Positions 31,146 to 40,474 of a stretch of DNA of 56,701 bases are shown piece by piece. This DNA comes from F23-B02 sp963650165 (GTDB lineage Bacteria > Bacillota > Clostridia > Oscillospirales > Oscillospiraceae). Numbering within the stretch: the first letter of the stretch is position 1; the number at the start of each line of letters is the position of its first letter. The DNA is taken from positions 1-56,701 of the forward strand of contig CAVJKX010000012.1 in assembly GCA_963650165.1 (NCBI GenBank), given 5' to 3'. Both the position numbers and the translations under genes were made by a program. The notes beneath the pieces were generated by a model. That model made no database searches. It saw only the letters and a program-made list of their open reading frames with translations, and had not been told where the DNA came from.

Positions 31146-32018
31146 TTATTCTTTTCTGCGGAGGAAGGCGAGCTTTGTTTCGCTCGTGAGCACCGCGAAG
31201 AAGATGAGGAAAAAGCCGAGGGCGATGTTGAACGTGAGCACCTCTTCGCCGAGGACGACGGATATCGCCGTTCCGAACACCGACTCAAGCGTCAGAATAA
31301 CGGCTGCCTGGGACGGCGGCGTATACTTCTGGCCGATAGTCTGGAGGAAGAAGCACATACCCGTGCACATAAAGGTCATGTACGCTATGCCCCACCATGT
31401 GCCGGAGGGGATATCGTGCGGCACGGGCTCGAATACGGCAGCGCCCATGAGGCAGATAAGACCGCCGACGGCAAATTGCAGCATCGTGAGCAGCAGCGGA
31501 TCACGGTCCTCGACCGAGCGGCCGGTGACGATGATGTGCAGGCCGTAGAACAGGCCGCAGCAGACTGTGAGCACGTCGCCTATATTGACGCTCAGATCGT
31601 CGTTGAGGCAGACAAAGCCCATACCGGCAAGGCAGACGACGGCGGCAATGATGTTATACCTGTCCGGCTTCTTGCGTGCTATCGCCCAGTACAGGAACGG
31701 AACGAGTATGCAGTAGGTCGCCGTGAGAAAGGCATTTTTTCCGGGCGTCGTGTACACAAGGCCGTAGGTCTGGACGATGTATGCCGACGCAAGGCAGGTG
31801 CCCATTATAAGGCCGCTGCGCAGGTACCCCCCGTCGAGCTTTTTAAGGCGCGGAAGGCAGGCGATAAGCATCATTATCGCCGCTCCCGCAAAGCGGATGG
31901 CAAGCACCCACATCGGGGTGATGCTGTCGAGCGCGGACTTTAAAATGACGAATGAGCTGCCCCATATGAGCGTTGTGCATATAAGGCAGAGCCGTCCGAG
32001 ATTTGCTTTGTTTTTCAT
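31146..32018 (-). CDS. EamA/DMT-superfamily transporter
   Basis: A 290-residue protein with ten hydrophobic helices in two EamA repeats. The first repeat begins LCLICTTLIWGSSFVILKSALD and the second contains AYMTFMCTGMCFFLQTIGQKYTPPSQAAVI. Such permeases export or exchange amino acids and metabolites. Its ATG lies four bases after the end of the pcrA gene, so the two are probably cotranscribed although not functionally related. The substrate is unknown. Confidence 0.87.
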   Translation of the reverse strand: MKNKANLGRLCLICTTLIWGSSFVILKSALDSITPMWVLAIRFAGAAIMMLIACLPRLKKLDGGYLRSGLIMGTCLASAYIVQTYGLVYTTPGKNAFLTATYCILVPFLYWAIARKKPDRYNIIAAVVCLAGMGFVCLNDDLSVNIGDVLTVCCGLFYGLHIIVTGRSVEDRDPLLLTMLQFAVGGLICLMGAAVFEPVPHDIPSGTWWGIAYMTFMCTGMCFFLQTIGQKYTPPSQAAVILTLESVFGTAISVVLGEEVLTFNIALGFFLIFFAVLTSETKLAFLRRKE

Positions 32019-32022
32019 TTTT

Positions 32023-34404
32023 CTATATCTTCACCATATGCAGTGCGGCGGCACGCAGCATGAGCTTTTTGACCATGCCGCCGTCAAATTCGATCTCTAT
32101 CAGATAGTCGTTCCCCATCGGGCTCATTTTTATGAGCTGGCCCTCGCCGAAGGCCGTATGGCGCACCCTGTCGCCGACGGAAAACTGCGGCTTTTCGGCC
32201 GCTTTGGGCCCGGCTGCGGCGGCAGGCGGCGCGACGGGCTTTTTAAAGCTCTGCGCGGCAGGCGTGCGGCGGGCAAACTCCTTCTGCACCTGCGAGCGCT
32301 CGGAATAGCCGTAGCCCTTGGGAATATTGCGCTTTTCCAGATGCTCCTCGGGTATCTCGTCGATAAAGCGCGAGACGCGATTTGCCGTGGTGCGGCCGAA
32401 GAGCATTCTCTGACGTGCGCAGGACAGAAACAGGCGTTTCTTTGCGCGCGTTATCGCAACGTAGCAGAGCCTGCGCTCCTCCTCCATCTCGTCTGCCTCG
32501 CCGATAGCCTTTATGCCGGGGAAGATGCCCTCCTCGCAGCCGACGACGAAAACGTTGGGGAACTCGAGTCCCTTGGCCGAGTGCATGGTCATCATGACGA
32601 CGCAGTCGGCGTTCTCGTCGTAGTTATCCATATCGGTGTACAGCGCGACGTCGGCAAGATAGCCCTCGAGACTGGGAGACTCCGTCTCGCTCTTGTAGTT
32701 GATTATGCTCGATTTGAGCTCCTTTATGTTCTGTGCGCGCGCATCGTCCTCGACGGTGTGCTTTTCCTCGAGCATGCGCAGATAGCCGGTGCGCTCTACA
32801 AGCTGATCGTACAGCAGATCGGGCGCAAGCTCATCCTTCTGCGCGATGAGCTCGTTTATCATTCCGGCAAAGAGCAGCATTCTCGGCGCCGAGCGGCTGA
32901 GCTCCGGGTAGAGGTCGGCCTTGCTGATGACGGAAAACAGCGAGCAGTTATTTTCATGCGCTATGGCCGCTGCGGTCTCGATGCTCTTTGCGCCGATGCC
33001 GCGCGGCGGATTGTTTATTATCCTGCCAAGGCGCAGATCGTCGTCCGGCGAGGCTATGACGCACAGATAGGCCAGCATATCCTTTATCTCGGCGCGGTCA
33101 AAAAAGCCCGTGCCGCCGAAAATTTTATAGGGTATGCCGTTTCGCTTGAAGGCCTGCTCTATCTGATGCGACTGCGCGTTCATTCGGTAGAGCACCGCGT
33201 TGTCGCCCCAGCAGGCGCCCTTGCCGTACAGGCCGAGGATCTGAGAGGCGACAAACCGCGCCTCGTCATGCTCATTGTCGGCAACGTAGAGCTCCGGCTT
33301 ATCGCCCATGTCGCCCTTTGTCCACAGCTCCTTGCCCTTGCGGCCGAGGTTGTTTTTTATAACGGCGTTTGCCGCGCCCAGTATATGCCCCGTGCTGCGG
33401 TAGTTCTGCTCAAGACGTATCACGCGGCAGCCCTTGTACTCGTCCTCGAATGAAAGAATGTTCTCGATCGTCGCGCCGCGGAATTTATATATGCTCTGGT
33501 CATCGTCGCCGACGACGCAGATATTGCCCCAGCCCTCGGCGAGCTTGGAGGCGAGCATGTACTGAAGCTTGTTTGTATCCTGATACTCGTCGATGAGTAT
33601 GTATTTAAAGCGTCTCTGCCAATATTGGCAGACGTCCTCGTTTTCGTTGAGGAGCTTTACGGTGTAGTATATGAGATCGTCGAAATCCATTGCACCGGCG
33701 GCAAAGGCGCGGCGCGAATACTCGGCGTATATCTCCGCTATTTTGACCCTGCGTGCATCTCCCATCGCCTTTGCGCGGGCATGGTACTGCTCGGGCGAGC
33801 AGCAGTCGTCCTTTGCGCGGCTTATCTCTGAAAGCAGCATGCGCGGCGGATATTTTTTGTCGTCAAGGTCAAAGTCGCGCAGGATATGCTTTATAAGGCT
33901 CTGACTGTCGGCGCTGTCGTAAATGGTAAAGCTCGATGTAAAGCCCAGGCGGTCGGCGTCACGGCGCAGTATGCGCACGCAGGCCGAGTGGAAGGTGGAG
34001 GCCCACACGTCCGCTCCCGCCTCGCCGAGCATTTTGGAAAGGCGCGCTTTCAGCTCGTCGGCGGCTTTATTGGTAAACGTTATGGCGAGGATGCGCCAGG
34101 GCTCGACAGGCTCGAAGGCCGCCGTGCGCCGTGCCTCATCGTCAAGCCGTGCCATTGCGTCAATGTCCTCAACGTCGGCGTTTTCGGGAATCTCGTCGCT
34201 GTCGGAGGCTTTTCCGAAGCGCATGAGATTTGCGATCCTGTTTATGAGCACCGTCGTTTTGCCGCTGCCTGCGCCGGCCAGTATGAGCAGCGCGCCCTCA
34301 GTCGCCATGACAGCCTTTCTCTGCATGGGATTAAGCCCGGCAAACTCGGTCTCTATTACCTTTTTTCTCGCTTCGAGATATCTTGTTTCAAAACTGTTAT
34401 TCAT
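32023..34404 (-). CDS. pcrA: ATP-dependent DNA helicase PcrA/UvrD
   Basis: A 793-residue superfamily 1A 3'-5' helicase for repair and replication-conflict resolution. Motifs in order: Q motif LNPMQRKAV (25-33), Walker A GAGSGKTT (44-51), Ia TFTNKAADELKARL, II DEYQDTNKLQ, III VVGDDDQSIYKFRGA, IV RLEQNYRS, V MMTMHSAKGLEF and VI VAITRAKKRL. A linker of about 60 residues rich in Ala and Pro leads to a C-terminal tudor-like domain (FSVGDRVRHTAFGEG) that in PcrA contacts RNA polymerase. Length is typical of PcrA. Expression continues into the EamA gene. Confidence 0.96.
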   Translation of the reverse strand: MNNSFETRYLEARKKVIETEFAGLNPMQRKAVMATEGALLILAGAGSGKTTVLINRIANLMRFGKASDSDEIPENADVEDIDAMARLDDEARRTAAFEPVEPWRILAITFTNKAADELKARLSKMLGEAGADVWASTFHSACVRILRRDADRLGFTSSFTIYDSADSQSLIKHILRDFDLDDKKYPPRMLLSEISRAKDDCCSPEQYHARAKAMGDARRVKIAEIYAEYSRRAFAAGAMDFDDLIYYTVKLLNENEDVCQYWQRRFKYILIDEYQDTNKLQYMLASKLAEGWGNICVVGDDDQSIYKFRGATIENILSFEDEYKGCRVIRLEQNYRSTGHILGAANAVIKNNLGRKGKELWTKGDMGDKPELYVADNEHDEARFVASQILGLYGKGACWGDNAVLYRMNAQSHQIEQAFKRNGIPYKIFGGTGFFDRAEIKDMLAYLCVIASPDDDLRLGRIINNPPRGIGAKSIETAAAIAHENNCSLFSVISKADLYPELSRSAPRMLLFAGMINELIAQKDELAPDLLYDQLVERTGYLRMLEEKHTVEDDARAQNIKELKSSIINYKSETESPSLEGYLADVALYTDMDNYDENADCVVMMTMHSAKGLEFPNVFVVGCEEGIFPGIKAIGEADEMEEERRLCYVAITRAKKRLFLSCARQRMLFGRTTANRVSRFIDEIPEEHLEKRNIPKGYGYSERSQVQKEFARRTPAAQSFKKPVAPPAAAAGPKAAEKPQFSVGDRVRHTAFGEGQLIKMSPMGNDYLIEIEFDGGMVKKLMLRAAALHMVKI

Positions 34405-34437
34405 AGCGTGTTATTTTACCACGAACCCGGCCGCGTT

Positions 34438-35817
34438 TCAAGAGTCGAGTACCACATGATCGTAGCGCTTTGACGGGCGGTAAATGATAAGCGCAATGAA
34501 GATAAGCACGGACGTCGCCGCAAGGCTTATCGGATAGACGTTCATTATCGTCTCAAAGGTACGGCTCATGGGAAAGACGGTGTATATCCATGTTATGCGT
34601 ATGCCGCACACGCCGAGCATCGTCAGCACGGCCGGTACAAGGGATATGCCGTAGCCGCGCATATAGGCCGACATGACCTCGTACAGAAGACAGAATATAT
34701 ATGAGGTGTAGACTATCTTCAGGCGCGTATAGCCGATCTCGATGACCTCGGGGTCGCTGTTGAACAGGCTGAGAAGAAATCTTCCGGCAAGGAGCATGGC
34801 AAAGACCGTGATGCCTGTCGCTATGATATCCTCGATGATGCAGAGCTTCAGGGTCTTGCGGCAGCGGTCGATCTGCGCGGCGCCGTAGTTCTGCCCGACG
34901 AAGGTGGTGCAGGCCTGGCCGAAGGAGTTGAGGATATAGTACGCCATGATCTCGACGTTGAAGCCTGCGGAGGATGCCGCCATCGTGACCTTGCCGAGGC
35001 TGTTTACGGCCGAGGATATGATGATGTTCGAAAGCGAGAACACCGCGCTCTGTATACCGGCCGGCAGGCCGATCTTGAGTATGCGGCCGAGTATCTTCCA
35101 GTCAACGCCCAGCTTTCTGAGCTCTATCCTGACGGAAAGCTCCGTTTTCATGAGCTTCACGCAAAGAATGGCGGAGCTGACTGCATTTGCTATGACGGTT
35201 GCGACCGCAACGCCGTCCACAGTCATGTCAAGAACGGTAACGAAGAATATATTCAGTATGACGTTCAGAACGCCGGACACGGCAAGCGCTATGAGCGGTG
35301 TTTTCGTGTCGCCCGCGCTTCTGAATATCGCAGACTCGAAGTTATAAAGGAATATCACCGGCAGGCCCAAAAGATAAATGCGCATATAGGTCATTGCAAG
35401 CGGGAAAACATCATCCGGTACGTTGAGCATCAAAAGCACCGGTTTTGCAGCGGCCTGGCCGATGAGCATGACTATAAGGCCGCCGAGGACTGCCGCGACG
35501 ACCGAGGTGTGCACCGCGCGCGAGACCGTTTCCCTGTCTCCCCTGCCGATGGCGTTTGCTATGACGACGTTCGCGCCCAGGGCGATGCCGATAAACAGGT
35601 TCAGTATAAGCCCTATGACCGGTCCGTTTGCGCCGACGGCGGCGACCGCCGCGACGCGGTCTGTGGACGCGAAGTTTCCCACTATCGCAACGTCAGACGC
35701 ATTAAAAAGCTGCCCCAGAATGCCGGTTGCCGCGACGGGCATGGCATAGAGCAGAATCTTATCCCACATTGAGCCGTTGAGCATATCGATTGCAAGGCTT
35801 CTTTTTCTCTTTTCCAT
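34438..35817 (-). CDS. MATE family efflux transporter
   Basis: This 459-residue protein has about 12 membrane helices and the MATE pattern: MWDKILLYAMPVAATGILGQL, then AVAAVGANGPVIGL in helix 2 and SLGKVTMAASSAGFNVEIMAY in the second half. It is a second multidrug or metabolite exporter in the window, distinct from that at 18633-19964 and without a visible leader attenuator. The start at 35817 (MEKRKRS) is preferred, with GGGGTG upstream; earlier in-frame starts up to 35880 would add a non-family extension. Confidence 0.9.
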   Translation of the reverse strand: MEKRKRSLAIDMLNGSMWDKILLYAMPVAATGILGQLFNASDVAIVGNFASTDRVAAVAAVGANGPVIGLILNLFIGIALGANVVIANAIGRGDRETVSRAVHTSVVAAVLGGLIVMLIGQAAAKPVLLMLNVPDDVFPLAMTYMRIYLLGLPVIFLYNFESAIFRSAGDTKTPLIALAVSGVLNVILNIFFVTVLDMTVDGVAVATVIANAVSSAILCVKLMKTELSVRIELRKLGVDWKILGRILKIGLPAGIQSAVFSLSNIIISSAVNSLGKVTMAASSAGFNVEIMAYYILNSFGQACTTFVGQNYGAAQIDRCRKTLKLCIIEDIIATGITVFAMLLAGRFLLSLFNSDPEVIEIGYTRLKIVYTSYIFCLLYEVMSAYMRGYGISLVPAVLTMLGVCGIRITWIYTVFPMSRTFETIMNVYPISLAATSVLIFIALIIYRPSKRYDHVVLDS

Positions 35818-35942
35818 ATATACACCCCACATTATCATCAAAACACCAGCATATTTTAACGCATAGTTTATAAAATTCAAGACCCCTCACATTATTTAAT
35901 AAATCGTTAATAAGTTTTGGTCAATGTGCAGCATATCAGTTC

Positions 35943-35981
35943 AAAAAAAACGCTCACGCGCCGCTATGTTGGCGTGTGAGC
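35943..35981 (-). terminator. Terminator of the spoIIA operon
   Basis: On the minus strand GCTCACACGCC (35981-35971) and GGCGCGTGAGCG (35962-35951) pair with one mismatch around an eight-base loop, followed by eight T. It begins right at the sigF stop. Confidence 0.9.
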
Positions 35982-36689
35982 TCAGCTTAATATTTCGCGC
36001 AGGCGTGTTATCGCCCGGCGCTCGAGGCGCGATATCTGCACCTGCGATACGCCGAGCACCCGCGCCGTTTTCTCCTGCGTGAAGCCGTGGTAATAGCGCA
36101 GATACAGGGTCTTGCGCTCCTTTTCGGAAAGGCGCTCGATGGCGCAGCGCAGGGCGACATGCTCTATCATGCGCTCCTCGCCGCCGCAGTCGCACAGAAC
36201 ATGCTCGAGCGTAAAGCCCTCCTCACCCGTTTCGCGCTGAAGGCTCTCGGCCTGCCCCGTAGCGGTCTCGGCAAAGGCTATCTCCTCCGGCGTAAGACCC
36301 GTTTCGGCGGCAAGCTCCGACAGGAGCGGCGCGCGTCCCAGGCGCTGCTCGAGGGCAGCGCGTGCGTTTTTAATGCGCTGCGAGCGCTCCTTTATGCCGC
36401 GGCTGACCTTAACCGTGCCGTCGTCGCGCAGGAAGCGGCGTATCTCGCCGGATATTTTGGGCACGGCATAGGTCGAAAACTGCGTTCCGAAGCTCGGGTC
36501 AAAGCCGGACACGGCCTTCAGAAAGCCGAGGCAGCCGAGCTGATACAGGTCGTCCGGCTCGACGCCGCGGCCGAAGAAGCGCCGTGCGATGCTCCATATG
36601 AGCCCCGAATTTTCCTCGACGAGCCGCTCGGCGGCGGCCTTGTCCCCCTGCCTCGCAAGGCGGAGGTCGTTGAGCATGCACTCGGTCAT
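35982..36689 (-). CDS. sigF: RNA polymerase sporulation sigma factor F
   Basis: A 235-residue group 3 sigma factor. Region 2 has GLIWSIARRFFGRGVEPDDLYQLG and FDPSFGTQFSTYAVPKISGEIRRFLRDDG, region 3 LGRAPLLSELAAETGLTPEEI, and region 4 LSEKERKTLYLRYYHGFTQEKTARVLGVSQVQISRLE. Its place behind spoIIAA and spoIIAB identifies it as sigma-F, the first forespore-specific factor, rather than sigma-G. Its ATG overlaps the spoIIAB stop by four bases. It is held inactive by SpoIIAB until SpoIIAA releases it. Confidence 0.95.
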   Translation of the reverse strand: MTECMLNDLRLARQGDKAAAERLVEENSGLIWSIARRFFGRGVEPDDLYQLGCLGFLKAVSGFDPSFGTQFSTYAVPKISGEIRRFLRDDGTVKVSRGIKERSQRIKNARAALEQRLGRAPLLSELAAETGLTPEEIAFAETATGQAESLQRETGEEGFTLEHVLCDCGGEERMIEHVALRCAIERLSEKERKTLYLRYYHGFTQEKTARVLGVSQVQISRLERRAITRLREILS

Positions 36690-37126
36690 CGAAGGTCCCG
36701 GCGCCTGCGTATCGTGCGCAGCATGGTTACGCTCGTGCCCTTGCCGGGCGTGCTTTTGACTTTGAGCCTGTCCATGAAGCTTTCCATGATCGTAAAGCCC
36801 ATGCCGCTGCGCTCCTCGCCGCCGGTCGTGTACATCGGCAGCATGGCCTGCCCGATATCGGCTATGCCGCGCCCCTTGTCGCGTACCGTGATCTCGAGCC
36901 TTTCCCCGTCGATTATGCGCAGGCGCATGCTTATTATGCCGATGCTGTCCGGGTACGCGTGGACGATGCAGTTTGTCACCGCCTCGCTGACCGAGGTCTT
37001 GATATCGCCCAGCTCGTCGAGCGTGGGGTCGAGCTGCGCGGCAAAGCCGGCGGCAGCGGCGCGGGCAAAGCTTTCGTTTGAGCTGCAGCTGGGGAACTCA
37101 AGCTTTATGTAGTTTGTTACCGTCAT
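36686..37126 (-). CDS. spoIIAB: Anti-sigma F factor / serine kinase SpoIIAB
   Basis: This 146-residue GHKL-fold kinase binds sigma-F and phosphorylates SpoIIAA. The N-box is SEAVTNCIVHAYPD, with the catalytic Glu. The ATP-binding segments TVRDKGRGIADI and GGEERSGMGFTIMESFMD follow. Four-base overlaps with spoIIAA upstream (ATGA) and sigF downstream show translational coupling. Length equals that of the well-studied Bacillus protein. Confidence 0.95.
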   Translation of the reverse strand: MTVTNYIKLEFPSCSSNESFARAAAAGFAAQLDPTLDELGDIKTSVSEAVTNCIVHAYPDSIGIISMRLRIIDGERLEITVRDKGRGIADIGQAMLPMYTTGGEERSGMGFTIMESFMDRLKVKSTPGKGTSVTMLRTIRRRRDLR

Positions 37127-37449
37127 GTTCTTACCTCCCTTTTTGCGGCGACGGGCAGCAGTCTGTCGATGCCCGAGGCGTCGATCACGCGCAGCGGCTG
37201 CAGCTGCACGTTTTCAATGTACATTCTTCCTCCGGCGTTTTTCATTCTCCTGAAGCTGCACACGATGACGGCTATGCCCGATGAATCCATGAAGCCGAGC
37301 TGCGCAAGGTCGAGCACGAGATCGCGCGGAAGATAGCGGTCGATGAGCCCTGCTATGCCGCTCACCGCCGTTTTGGCGCTGTGATGGTCAAGCTCACCGT
37401 GCAGATACACCGTGAGCCTGCCGTCGGAATATTCCGATGCCAAGTTCAT
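37123..37449 (-). CDS. spoIIAA: Anti-sigma F factor antagonist SpoIIAA
   Basis: A 108-residue STAS-domain protein. The phosphorylation site is Ser57 in LGFMDSSGIAVIVCSF, matching Ser58 of Bacillus SpoIIAA. Dephosphorylated by SpoIIE, it displaces sigma-F from SpoIIAB in the forespore. The AGGAGGGTG ribosome site sits directly after an intrinsic terminator that ends valS transcription (37466-37503), so transcription from further upstream must pass through that hairpin. Confidence 0.94.
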   Translation of the reverse strand: MNLASEYSDGRLTVYLHGELDHHSAKTAVSGIAGLIDRYLPRDLVLDLAQLGFMDSSGIAVIVCSFRRMKNAGGRMYIENVQLQPLRVIDASGIDRLLPVAAKREVRT

Positions 37450-37465
37450 TGTTTCACCCTCCTAT

Positions 37466-37503
37466 GCAAAAAAACTGATGCCGATAATTATCAGCATCAG
37501 TTT
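37466..37503 (-). terminator. Terminator between valS and spoIIAA
   Basis: On the minus strand AAACTGATGCTGATAA and TTATCGGCATCAGTTT pair almost perfectly and are followed by four further T. It lies about 10 bases before the spoIIAA Shine-Dalgarno site. Confidence 0.9.
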
Positions 37504-37543
37504 AAATGTTTATATGTGCAGTTTTTGCCAAAACGCGTCGGAC

Positions 37544-40165
37544 TTATCCGAGATTTTTCAGGCTCTCTTCAAGATTTTCGATAAGCCCCTCGAGCTTTGC
37601 CTTTTTCTCGCGCTCTGCGTTTACGACCTTTTCGGGTGCGCGGGACACGAAGTTTTCGTTTGCAAGCTTCGTTATCTGCCCCTCGAGCTGCTTTCTGGCG
37701 TTCGCAAGCTCCTTTTCCATGCGGGCGCGCTCCTTTTCAAGATCGACCAGCTCCGCCATGGGCATGAACATGCGCGCATTATCGGTGATGACGGACACCA
37801 TGCCGTCGGTCGTCTCGGGAAGCTCGGTTCTCACCTCAATGCCGGAGGCATAGGCAAGCTTGCAGATAAACTTCTCGCCGTCGGCAAAGGCCTTGCCCTT
37901 GTCGGTGACGATGATGAGATGGCTTTTTCTGGACGGGGGAACGTTCATCTCCGCTCTGCGGGCGCGGACGGCCTTGATGGCATCCATGACCATGCCGAAG
38001 CTCGCCTCGTCCTCTGGGAAGCTGAGGCTTTCGCTGTACTCGGGGTAGGGCTGCATCATCAGCGCGTCGCCCTCGTGCGGCAGCGCCTGCCATATCTCCT
38101 CGGTGATGAAGGGCATGAATGGGTGCAGGAGCTTGAGTATCTCGACGAGAACGTACAGCAGAACTCGCTGGGCGCTCTCCTTTGCGGCCTCGTCGCCGCC
38201 GTTGAGGCGAGGCTTTGTAAGCTCAATGTACCAGTCGCAGTAGTCGTCCCAGATAAAGTCGTAGATCTTGCCTGCGGCTACGCCGAGCTCAAAGCTCTCC
38301 ATATTATCGCAGACCTCTTTGATGACGCGGTTGAGCTTTGAAAGTATCCATTTATCCTCGGTCTCGAGTGTGTCGGGCAGGCGGTTATCCTCAACGCTGA
38401 GGTTCATCATGACAAAGCGCGACGCGTTCCAGATCTTATTGCAGAAGTTGCGCATGGCCTCGCACTTTTCGACGTAAAAGCGCATGTCGTTGCCGGGGCT
38501 GTTGCCGGTTATGAGGTTAAAGCGCAGCGCGTCCGCGCCGTACTTTTCGGCCATCTCCAGCGGGTCGATGCCGTTGCCGAGGCTCTTGGACATTTTTCTG
38601 CCCTGGCTGTCGCGCACAAGGCCGTGGATAAACACCGTATGGAAGGGCTCCTTCTTCATCTGCTCCATGCCGGAGAAGATCATTCGCGCGACCCAGAAGA
38701 AGATGATATCATAGCCCGTTACCATGACCGAGGTCGGGTACCAGTAGTCGAGCTCCGGCGTTTTATCCGGCCAGCCCATGGTCGAGAACGGCCAGAGTGC
38801 GGAGGAGAACCATGTGTCGAGCACATCCTCTTCCTGACGAACGTTTTTGCTGCCGCAGTGCGGGCACTCGCACACATCCGTGCGCGAAACGGTGATCTCG
38901 CCGCAGTCGTCGCAGTACCAGGCCGGGATTCTGTGGCCCCACCAGAGCTGGCGGGAGATGCACCAGTCGTGGACGTTTTCCATCCAGTTCATATAGGTCT
39001 TTGTAAAGCGCTCGGGGACAAATTTTATTCTGCCGTCCTTCACGACCTCGATCGCCGCCTCTGCAAGGGGCTTCATCTTCACGAACCACTGGGGGCTCGT
39101 GAGCGGCTCGACGACCGTGCCGCAGCGGTAGCAGCAGCCGACATTGTGGTTATACGGCTCAACCTTCACGAGGTAGCCCTGCTCCTCGAGGTCGGCAACG
39201 ATGGCCTTGCGGGCCTCGTAGCGGTCCATGCCGTTGTACTTGCCGCCGTTTATGATCTTTGCGTCCTCATCGATGCAGAGTATCTGCTCAAGCCCGTGCC
39301 GGAGGCCGACCTCGTAGTCGTTCGGGTCGTGGCAGGGCGTCATCTTGACGGCGCCGGTGCCGAAGCCGAGCTCAACGTATTCGTCGGCGACGATCGGGAG
39401 CTTTCTGCCGACCAGCGGCAGGATGGCGTTTTTGCCGACAAGGTGCCTGTAGCGCTCATCGTCGGGGTGGACGGCAACGCCGGTGTCGCCGAGCATGGTC
39501 TCGGGACGTGTGGTCGCGATTATGAACTCCTCGTCGGAGTTCTCGATGGGGTATCTTATGTGCCAGAACGAGCCGGGCATGTCCTTGTACTCGACCTCGG
39601 CGTCGGAAAGCGCCGTGCGGCACTTGGGGCACCAGTTTATGATACGGCTGCCCTTGTAGATAAGGCCCTTTTCGTACAGCTCGCAGAAGGTCTCGCGCAC
39701 GCTCTTTGCGCGGGTCTCGTCCATGGTGAAGGCGCTTCTGTCCCAATCGCAGGACGCGCCCAGCACCTTCTGCTGCTCGACGATGCGGTCACCGTATTTA
39801 TTCTTCCACTCCCAGACGCGATCGAGGAATTTCTCGCGTCCGAGGTCGTAGCGCGTAAGCCCTTCCTTGACGCGCAGCTCCTCCTCGACCTTTATCTGCG
39901 TCGCTATGCCGGCGTGATCCGTGCCGGGCAGCCACAGGGCGGCATAGCCCTGCATGCGCTTGTAGCGGGTCAGGATGTCCTGAAGGGTAACGTCGAGCGC
40001 GTGCCCCATGTGGAGCTGTCCCGTAACGTTGGGGGGCGGCATAACTATAGAAAACGGTTTTTTGTCGGGGTCTATGACACCCTTGAAGCAGCCCTGCGAC
40101 TGCCACATGTCATATATTCTTCTTTCTGTCGCAGCGGGGTCATACACCTTCGGCAGTTCTTTCAT
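37544..40165 (-). CDS. valS: Valyl-tRNA synthetase
   Basis: This 873-residue class Ia synthetase charges tRNA(Val). The N-terminal Rossmann half has PPPNVTGQLHMGHALD, where HMGH is the HIGH signature. The connecting editing domain has TRPETMLGDTGVAVHP. A zinc-like CGEITVSRTDVCECPHCG segment and RKMSKSLGNGIDP (KMSKS) follow. The C-terminus carries the coiled coil typical of ValRS (DLEKERARMEKELANARKQL). The start at 40165 follows GAGGAAC. A T-box leader in the 260 bases upstream places it under control of uncharged tRNA(Val). Confidence 0.97.
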   Translation of the reverse strand: MKELPKVYDPAATERRIYDMWQSQGCFKGVIDPDKKPFSIVMPPPNVTGQLHMGHALDVTLQDILTRYKRMQGYAALWLPGTDHAGIATQIKVEEELRVKEGLTRYDLGREKFLDRVWEWKNKYGDRIVEQQKVLGASCDWDRSAFTMDETRAKSVRETFCELYEKGLIYKGSRIINWCPKCRTALSDAEVEYKDMPGSFWHIRYPIENSDEEFIIATTRPETMLGDTGVAVHPDDERYRHLVGKNAILPLVGRKLPIVADEYVELGFGTGAVKMTPCHDPNDYEVGLRHGLEQILCIDEDAKIINGGKYNGMDRYEARKAIVADLEEQGYLVKVEPYNHNVGCCYRCGTVVEPLTSPQWFVKMKPLAEAAIEVVKDGRIKFVPERFTKTYMNWMENVHDWCISRQLWWGHRIPAWYCDDCGEITVSRTDVCECPHCGSKNVRQEEDVLDTWFSSALWPFSTMGWPDKTPELDYWYPTSVMVTGYDIIFFWVARMIFSGMEQMKKEPFHTVFIHGLVRDSQGRKMSKSLGNGIDPLEMAEKYGADALRFNLITGNSPGNDMRFYVEKCEAMRNFCNKIWNASRFVMMNLSVEDNRLPDTLETEDKWILSKLNRVIKEVCDNMESFELGVAAGKIYDFIWDDYCDWYIELTKPRLNGGDEAAKESAQRVLLYVLVEILKLLHPFMPFITEEIWQALPHEGDALMMQPYPEYSESLSFPEDEASFGMVMDAIKAVRARRAEMNVPPSRKSHLIIVTDKGKAFADGEKFICKLAYASGIEVRTELPETTDGMVSVITDNARMFMPMAELVDLEKERARMEKELANARKQLEGQITKLANENFVSRAPEKVVNAEREKKAKLEGLIENLEESLKNLG

Positions 40166-40190
40166 ATCTGTTCCTCCTCGTATTACTTAT

Positions 40191-40224
40191 AAAAAAACTG
40201 CGCCCCGATATATCAGGGCGCAGT
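40191..40224 (-). terminator. T-box terminator hairpin
   Basis: ACTGCGCCC and GGGCGCAGT are nine-base arms around TGATATATCG on the minus strand, with a TTTTTT tail (40196-40191). Confidence 0.9.
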
Positions 40225-40425
40225 ATTACGCGGTACCACCTGAATTCCGCGCAGCAAAGCGCGCGGCACTCACCGCTCTGTAACGGGAGCTCCCGTCCGG
40301 CCTACTGAAGCTTCGGCTCGGCTGCTCGGGACCGACCTTCGGCGCTCTGCTTCGGAAACTTTCACCGGCCGTTTCCTCTCTGAAAAAGCAGCTTTCGCCT
40401 ACTCCTGTCCGTCATTGCCTTTAAT
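40191..40425 (-). promoter_or_regulatory. T-box riboswitch of valS
   Basis: On the minus strand the leader begins near 40425 and contains a stem I region with an AGTA-type motif (GGAGTAGGC). The invariant AGGTGGTACCGCG antiterminator motif lies at 40229-40241. The competing terminator ACTGCGCCC/GGGCGCAGT with seven T is at 40191-40224. Uncharged tRNA pairing with the T-box stabilises the antiterminator. The specifier is presumably a valine codon; a GTC in GAAGGTCGG is a candidate but I could not fold the loop with certainty. Confidence 0.92.
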
Positions 40426-40432
40426 AAACCAT

Positions 40433-40462
40433 ATTATATGCACTTTTCACCCGAAAAGTCAA
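40433..40462 (-). promoter_or_regulatory. Promoter of valS
   Basis: The -35 TTGACT (40457-40462) and -10 TATAAT (40433-40438) have an 18-bp spacer, just before the T-box. Confidence 0.7.
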
Positions 40463-40474
40463 GTCCGGGAATTT

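Noticed and set aside
38624..40192. A 522-codon plus-strand frame opposite valS
   Set aside because: Shadow of valS, with no ribosome site, and it runs into the T-box leader.
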